Positions 24,699 through 28,208 of a stretch of DNA of 28,208 bases are shown piece after piece. Both the position numbers and the translations under genes were made by a program. The notes under the pieces were generated by a model that did not search any database, was not told the DNA's origin, and was given only the letters and a program-made list of their open reading frames with translations. Positions within the stretch are counted from its first letter, which is position 1. Every line of letters starts with the position of its first letter. This DNA comes from Bdellovibrio sp. (lineage in GTDB: Bacteria; Myxococcota; SpSt-1050), in assembly GCA_020725805.1 (NCBI GenBank), contig DYEF01000086.1, positions 1 through 28,208 of the forward strand, in the 5' to 3' direction.

Positions 24699-27600
24699 TT
24701 ATTCTGCAATTAATTCTCTCAGATTAAAAAGCCATTCTCTAAGCATCGCAAAGATATCTGTATAATCACCTGTAGAAATGATAATTCTGGAATCCGGACT
24801 GATTCTGACCTGTTTATGATATTTCGCCATAAACGGAATGATCCTGTCTGTACTTATCCTTGCCTGCGCATCGAAGACGACAATCAGAGAGTTTCTGTAT
24901 TTCTCAATACTCCTTATTCCCATACCTCTGGCAATTATTTTAATCTTTGACAACTCTTTAAGATTTTCAACCTCCGGTGGATACTCACCGAATCTGTCCT
25001 TAAGTTCGGATACGAGATTATCAACACTCTCCCCGCTCTTTGCCGCAGAAAATCTGTGATAAAAATTCAGCCTGATAGAAACATCGTCGATATAACTATC
25101 GGGTATAAATACAGGCACATCGACTCTGATTTCCACTTCCGGCATTCTCTTTACGGGAACACCCTGAATCTCGGATAATGCATCTTCAAGGAGTTCATTA
25201 TAGAGGTCAAAACCTATCCCGTCTATAAACCCTGCCTGTTTTTTGCCGAGAATTTCGCCTGCCCCTCTGAGTTCAAGGTCCTCACTTGCAATATTGAATC
25301 CTGCACCCAGCCCCTGATGTCTGTAAAGAATATCCATCTTCCTTTTGACTTCCTTATTCAGATTCGCAACGGACGAGAACAGAAAATAGGCATAGGCATT
25401 TACATTACGTCTACCCACCCTGCCCCTCAGCTGATACAGCTCGGAGAGACCGAAAAGTTCGGCTGAACTGACTATTATTGTGTTGACATCAGGGATATCA
25501 AGCCCCGAGCCGATAATATTGGTCGATACAAGAAGGTCGTATTTTTTCTGATAGAAGTCGTGCATTACCTCTTCGATCTTTTCCGGCGGCATTCTACCGT
25601 GGGCAACGGCAATCCTTACATCTTTCATAAGTCCCTTCAGGTGTTTTGCCATAGCATCAATTGTACGGATTCTCGGATTCACAAAGAATACCTGTCCTCC
25701 CCTTCTTACTTCCTTCAATACAGCATTACAGATTACCTCCTCGTCAAATCTGGAAATTACAGTCCTAACCGGTATTCTACCCTCGGGTGCGGTAGTAAGA
25801 ACCGAAAGGTCAATAAGGTCAGATAATCCCATATGGAGTGTCCGCGGTATCGGTGTAGCTGTTGTAATCAGGACATCAAGAGCTGGATTCTCCCTTTTCA
25901 GTCTCTCTTTCTGTTCGACTCCGAATTTATGTTCCTCATCAATAACAAGGAGTCGCAGATTCCTGAACTGAATACCGCTTGAGAGAATCTTGTGTGTCCC
26001 GATAATAATATCAACCTTTCCTTCCCTGATATCCTTTACAATCACTGATGATTTCTCACTGCTGACAAATCTCGACAGCATCTCCACCCTGAGAGGAAAA
26101 TTTTTCAGACGCTCCCTGAAATTGCTGAAATGCTGTTCGGCCAGAATGGTCGTCGGCACAAGGACCGCTACCTGATAACCGGAGGATGCTACAATGAATG
26201 CCGCTCTCAGAATTATCTCGGTCTTACCGAAGCCCACATCCCCGCAGACAATCCTTTCCATCGGATATTCCCTGAGCAGATCCCTTCTTACCTCTTCAAT
26301 AGACCTCATCTGATCGGGTGTTTCGGTAAATTCAAATCCTTCACAGAATCTCTCATACATATCCTCATTAAAGGAAAGAGGGTCTTTCCTAATTAGTTTT
26401 CTCTCGGCCTTAATACGCAGTATCTCTGCTGCAAATCTGAGCAGTTCCTCCTTTATCTTTATCTTTCTCTTCTGCCATTGCTCCTTCCCTAGAGGTGATA
26501 TGGCAGGGGCTTTACCCGCCCCGCTCTCATATTTGTTTATCAGGTCTATGCTGAGTGCCGGAAGATATAAAAGCCTTTTGTCTTTATACTCAATTACAAT
26601 ATAATCCTGAATTCCGCCCTCAGAGGATATCTTTTTAAGTCCCCTGTAAATCCCGACGCCGAAATCCCTGTGAACAACATAATCACCTGTCTTTATCTCC
26701 GAAAACTTGAGTCTGAGCATTCTGACCTTGTCGTAAACAGACTCTTCGTATTCGTATACCTTCTTCTCCCTTATTATCAGATTGAGAGGCAAAAACAGAA
26801 AATTGCCTGTACAAAAGGCATGAGACGTATTAGCCCTTAAAAAAGAGAATCTGCTCTCTGATTCAGCTCTGTCAGAGAACACAATATTCATAATCCCGAG
26901 AATCTCCCCGAATATCCGTCTCTGCTCGTCATCTGTGTATAAAAATATAACCTTCTGATAATTGGCCATCAGCCTTTCAATTTCTGTCTTTATATCGGCA
27001 AGTGTTACGTCCGTACTCTTTTTAAGATACAGTCTGAATTTAGTAATCAGAACCTCGATATCAGGCTTACGGTATTCTGTGTCAGCCCTTATACTCTGCC
27101 CAATCAGAGATTCGATTTCCGCCTTCTTTGTTACGAGTGAATCGAATGGAGGAATAATCTTTTCACTATTTAAAATTTCGGAATAGTTACCCTCAATATT
27201 CTGATAGAACTCACCGATATCTGCAAGAAGAATATTCTTGTCAGATGAGAAGAAAACCGTATTGTTAATATCTCCTGATGCCTTTATATAATCAATCACA
27301 GAAGAACAATTATAGTTATACATAAACGGGAGAAAATGCTCTCTCAGATTAAATTCGAATGACGCATCAAGTTCGTCAATATACTCCTTTATTATCTTTG
27401 CAGAGAGTCCGTTCTCGGATGCAACGGTCTTTATATTTTCGATTGTAATATTTTTCAGACTCTCATCTATAATAAATTCGTTAACCGGTATAATGTCGTA
27501 TGTATCTGTATCCTTGAATCCCCTCTGTGATTCAATGTCAAAATATCTTATTTTTTCGATAAGTGAACCAAGGAAAATGATTCTTGCCGGCAATGTCTGA

Positions 27601-28079
27601 TTTACTGCAAATATATCAATAATCTCACCCCTGACAGAAAACCTCCCCTTCATATCAACCACATTATCCCTGATATATCCTGCCCTTATCAGTCTTCCTG
27701 TTATCTCCTTCTGATTTACCTTATCTCCTCTTTTAAGAGAGAACATATTCTCACGGAAAATATTAAGAGGTATGGTCTTCGGAACGAGCGCCCGTACAGG
27801 TATAATGACAAGCTCAATGTCATCTCTTCCCAGAAGAGCCCCGAGAGACTGCATTTTCAGGCACAAGAGTTCCGGTACCGGTGCAATTCTTGAAAACGGT
27901 TCATATTCATCATAGTGAAAAACCAGACTGCGGATATTCCTGCCGGTAAAGAAAACCGATGCCGCCTGAATACTATCTGAGAATTCCTTTGCCTCCGTCC
28001 TGTCAGAACAGAGGACAATTACCTTCTTCCCTTCATTTGCAGCATCAAGAACAGGCTTTATAAGACCATAAATTCCCAT
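24699..28079 (-). CDS. mfd: Transcription-repair coupling factor Mfd
   Basis: A 1126-residue ATPase that removes stalled RNA polymerase and recruits UvrA. The UvrB-like N-terminal region (YEPFSRIAPVPE, IIPVRALVPK, RGEIIDIF) is followed by the RNA-polymerase-interaction domain (GDYVVHRDFGVGIYRGL). The RecG-like motor comes next, with Walker A GDVGFGKTE (near 612-620), DEEHKFG (near 712), TATPIPRTL and YQLRGRVGRR. The C-terminal TRCF domain closes the protein. The ATG at 28077-28079 lacks a Shine-Dalgarno. The frame stays open upstream (YNFLYSLTP), and AAAGGA precedes a CTG at 28095-28097 by 9 nt, so the true start may be non-AUG and six codons earlier. There is no clear terminator between it and secA. 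Confidence 0.97.
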   Translation of the reverse strand: MGIYGLIKPVLDAANEGKKVIVLCSDRTEAKEFSDSIQAASVFFTGRNIRSLVFHYDEYEPFSRIAPVPELLCLKMQSLGALLGRDDIELVIIPVRALVPKTIPLNIFRENMFSLKRGDKVNQKEITGRLIRAGYIRDNVVDMKGRFSVRGEIIDIFAVNQTLPARIIFLGSLIEKIRYFDIESQRGFKDTDTYDIIPVNEFIIDESLKNITIENIKTVASENGLSAKIIKEYIDELDASFEFNLREHFLPFMYNYNCSSVIDYIKASGDINNTVFFSSDKNILLADIGEFYQNIEGNYSEILNSEKIIPPFDSLVTKKAEIESLIGQSIRADTEYRKPDIEVLITKFRLYLKKSTDVTLADIKTEIERLMANYQKVIFLYTDDEQRRIFGEILGIMNIVFSDRAESESRFSFLRANTSHAFCTGNFLFLPLNLIIREKKVYEYEESVYDKVRMLRLKFSEIKTGDYVVHRDFGVGIYRGLKKISSEGGIQDYIVIEYKDKRLLYLPALSIDLINKYESGAGKAPAISPLGKEQWQKRKIKIKEELLRFAAEILRIKAERKLIRKDPLSFNEDMYERFCEGFEFTETPDQMRSIEEVRRDLLREYPMERIVCGDVGFGKTEIILRAAFIVASSGYQVAVLVPTTILAEQHFSNFRERLKNFPLRVEMLSRFVSSEKSSVIVKDIREGKVDIIIGTHKILSSGIQFRNLRLLVIDEEHKFGVEQKERLKRENPALDVLITTATPIPRTLHMGLSDLIDLSVLTTAPEGRIPVRTVISRFDEEVICNAVLKEVRRGGQVFFVNPRIRTIDAMAKHLKGLMKDVRIAVAHGRMPPEKIEEVMHDFYQKKYDLLVSTNIIGSGLDIPDVNTIIVSSAELFGLSELYQLRGRVGRRNVNAYAYFLFSSVANLNKEVKRKMDILYRHQGLGAGFNIASEDLELRGAGEILGKKQAGFIDGIGFDLYNELLEDALSEIQGVPVKRMPEVEIRVDVPVFIPDSYIDDVSIRLNFYHRFSAAKSGESVDNLVSELKDRFGEYPPEVENLKELSKIKIIARGMGIRSIEKYRNSLIVVFDAQARISTDRIIPFMAKYHKQVRISPDSRIIISTGDYTDIFAMLREWLFNLRELIAE

Positions 28080-28121
28080 CGGGGTAAGAGAATACAGAAA
28101 ATTATATCCTTTACAACAAAA

Positions 28122-28149
28122 ATAAAAATCTCTGTAACTGCAACGTCAA
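28122..28149 (-). promoter_or_regulatory. Possible mfd promoter
   Basis: Minus strand: TTGACG (28144-28149), followed after about 17 nt by an AT-rich TTTATT-like -10. It would start transcription near 28113. A TATAAT at 28101-28106 is an alternative -10, but it has no good -35 and would leave only about 14 nt of leader. The -35 overlaps one of the two palindromes upstream. Confidence 0.35.
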
Positions 28150-28186
28150 AATGTTACATTTCTGCAAAATTAAAATGTTACATTTT
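28148..28186. repeat. Tandem pair of AAATGT-T-ACATTT palindromes upstream of mfd
   Basis: AAAATGTTACATTT occurs at 28148-28161 and again at 28172-28185 (24 bp apart, start to start). Each is a 13-bp palindrome with a single central base; the second extends to 15 bp. The spacing is close to two helical turns plus a few bases. This looks like a regulator-binding array for mfd or for the gene beyond the window edge. Confidence 0.5.
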
Positions 28187-28208
28187 TCGGCTTCATTGAT
28201 TTTCATAT

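Noticed and set aside
25930-25948. DEEH instead of DEEQ in the Mfd motor
   Set aside because: DEEH occurs in well-known Mfd proteins, including that of E. coli, so it is not unusual.

Overview
The window looks like a chromosomal segment of a Gram-negative bacterium of moderate-to-low GC. The evidence is an outer-membrane beta-barrel with a C-terminal aromatic residue, several lipobox lipoproteins, and strong GGAGG ribosome sites. TGA is an ordinary stop. The Asp/Gly-rich and Cys-rich surface lipoproteins (IPT domains, 'DDGxNGDxxAGD' modules, DxDxDG motifs) and the order rpmF...acpP...rpiB-glyA point loosely to a deltaproteobacteria-like lineage (Myxococcota, Desulfobacterota or allies). I cannot name the taxon. 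I see no tRNA, rRNA, insertion sequence, prophage or CRISPR array.

Layout. (1) 1-957, minus: glyceraldehyde-3-phosphate dehydrogenase, cut off at its C-terminus by the window edge, with its own promoter. (2) 1187-10905, minus: seven tightly packed or overlapping genes that probably form one operon from a single good promoter at 10933-10961. In transcription order they are a large IPT-repeat lipoprotein, a radical SAM enzyme, an A24-type (prepilin/preflagellin) peptidase, a PAP2 phosphatase-like membrane protein, a secreted glucodextranase-C/DOMON-like protein, an outer-membrane beta-barrel and a second lipoprotein. The first and last genes share a distinctive acidic module. This is the best candidate for an undescribed envelope or surface system; its function is not known to me. 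(3) 11378-14545, plus: a cytoplasmic-looking GH2 glycosidase. (4) 14549-16627, minus: a Cys-rich lipoprotein. (5) 16812-18675, minus: a TetR regulator overlapping a second radical SAM enzyme, with a palindromic candidate operator at the predicted transcription start. (6) 18939-24652, plus: a housekeeping run of yceD-like DUF177, rpmF, a small Cys-rich lipoprotein, acpP, rpiB, glyA and secA. (7) 24699-28079, minus: mfd, convergent with secA, with a pair of identical palindromes upstream.

How the parts may work together. The seven-gene operon combines surface display (two lipoproteins), an outer-membrane channel, a periplasmic sugar-binding-like protein, and inner-membrane processing enzymes (aspartic peptidase, lipid-phosphatase-like) with a cytosolic radical enzyme. 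This is compatible with building or using a surface polymer or appendage, but that is inference. The most notable sequence-level result is that the A24 peptidase has no ATG, GTG or TTG able to include both catalytic aspartates. A perfect Shine-Dalgarno sits 7 nt before an ATC codon, so a non-canonical start, or a sequence error, must be considered. The rpmF-to-glyA stretch keeps the flanks of the classical fatty-acid-synthesis cluster but lacks plsX, fabH, fabD, fabG and fabF; a small lipoprotein gene sits at the break.
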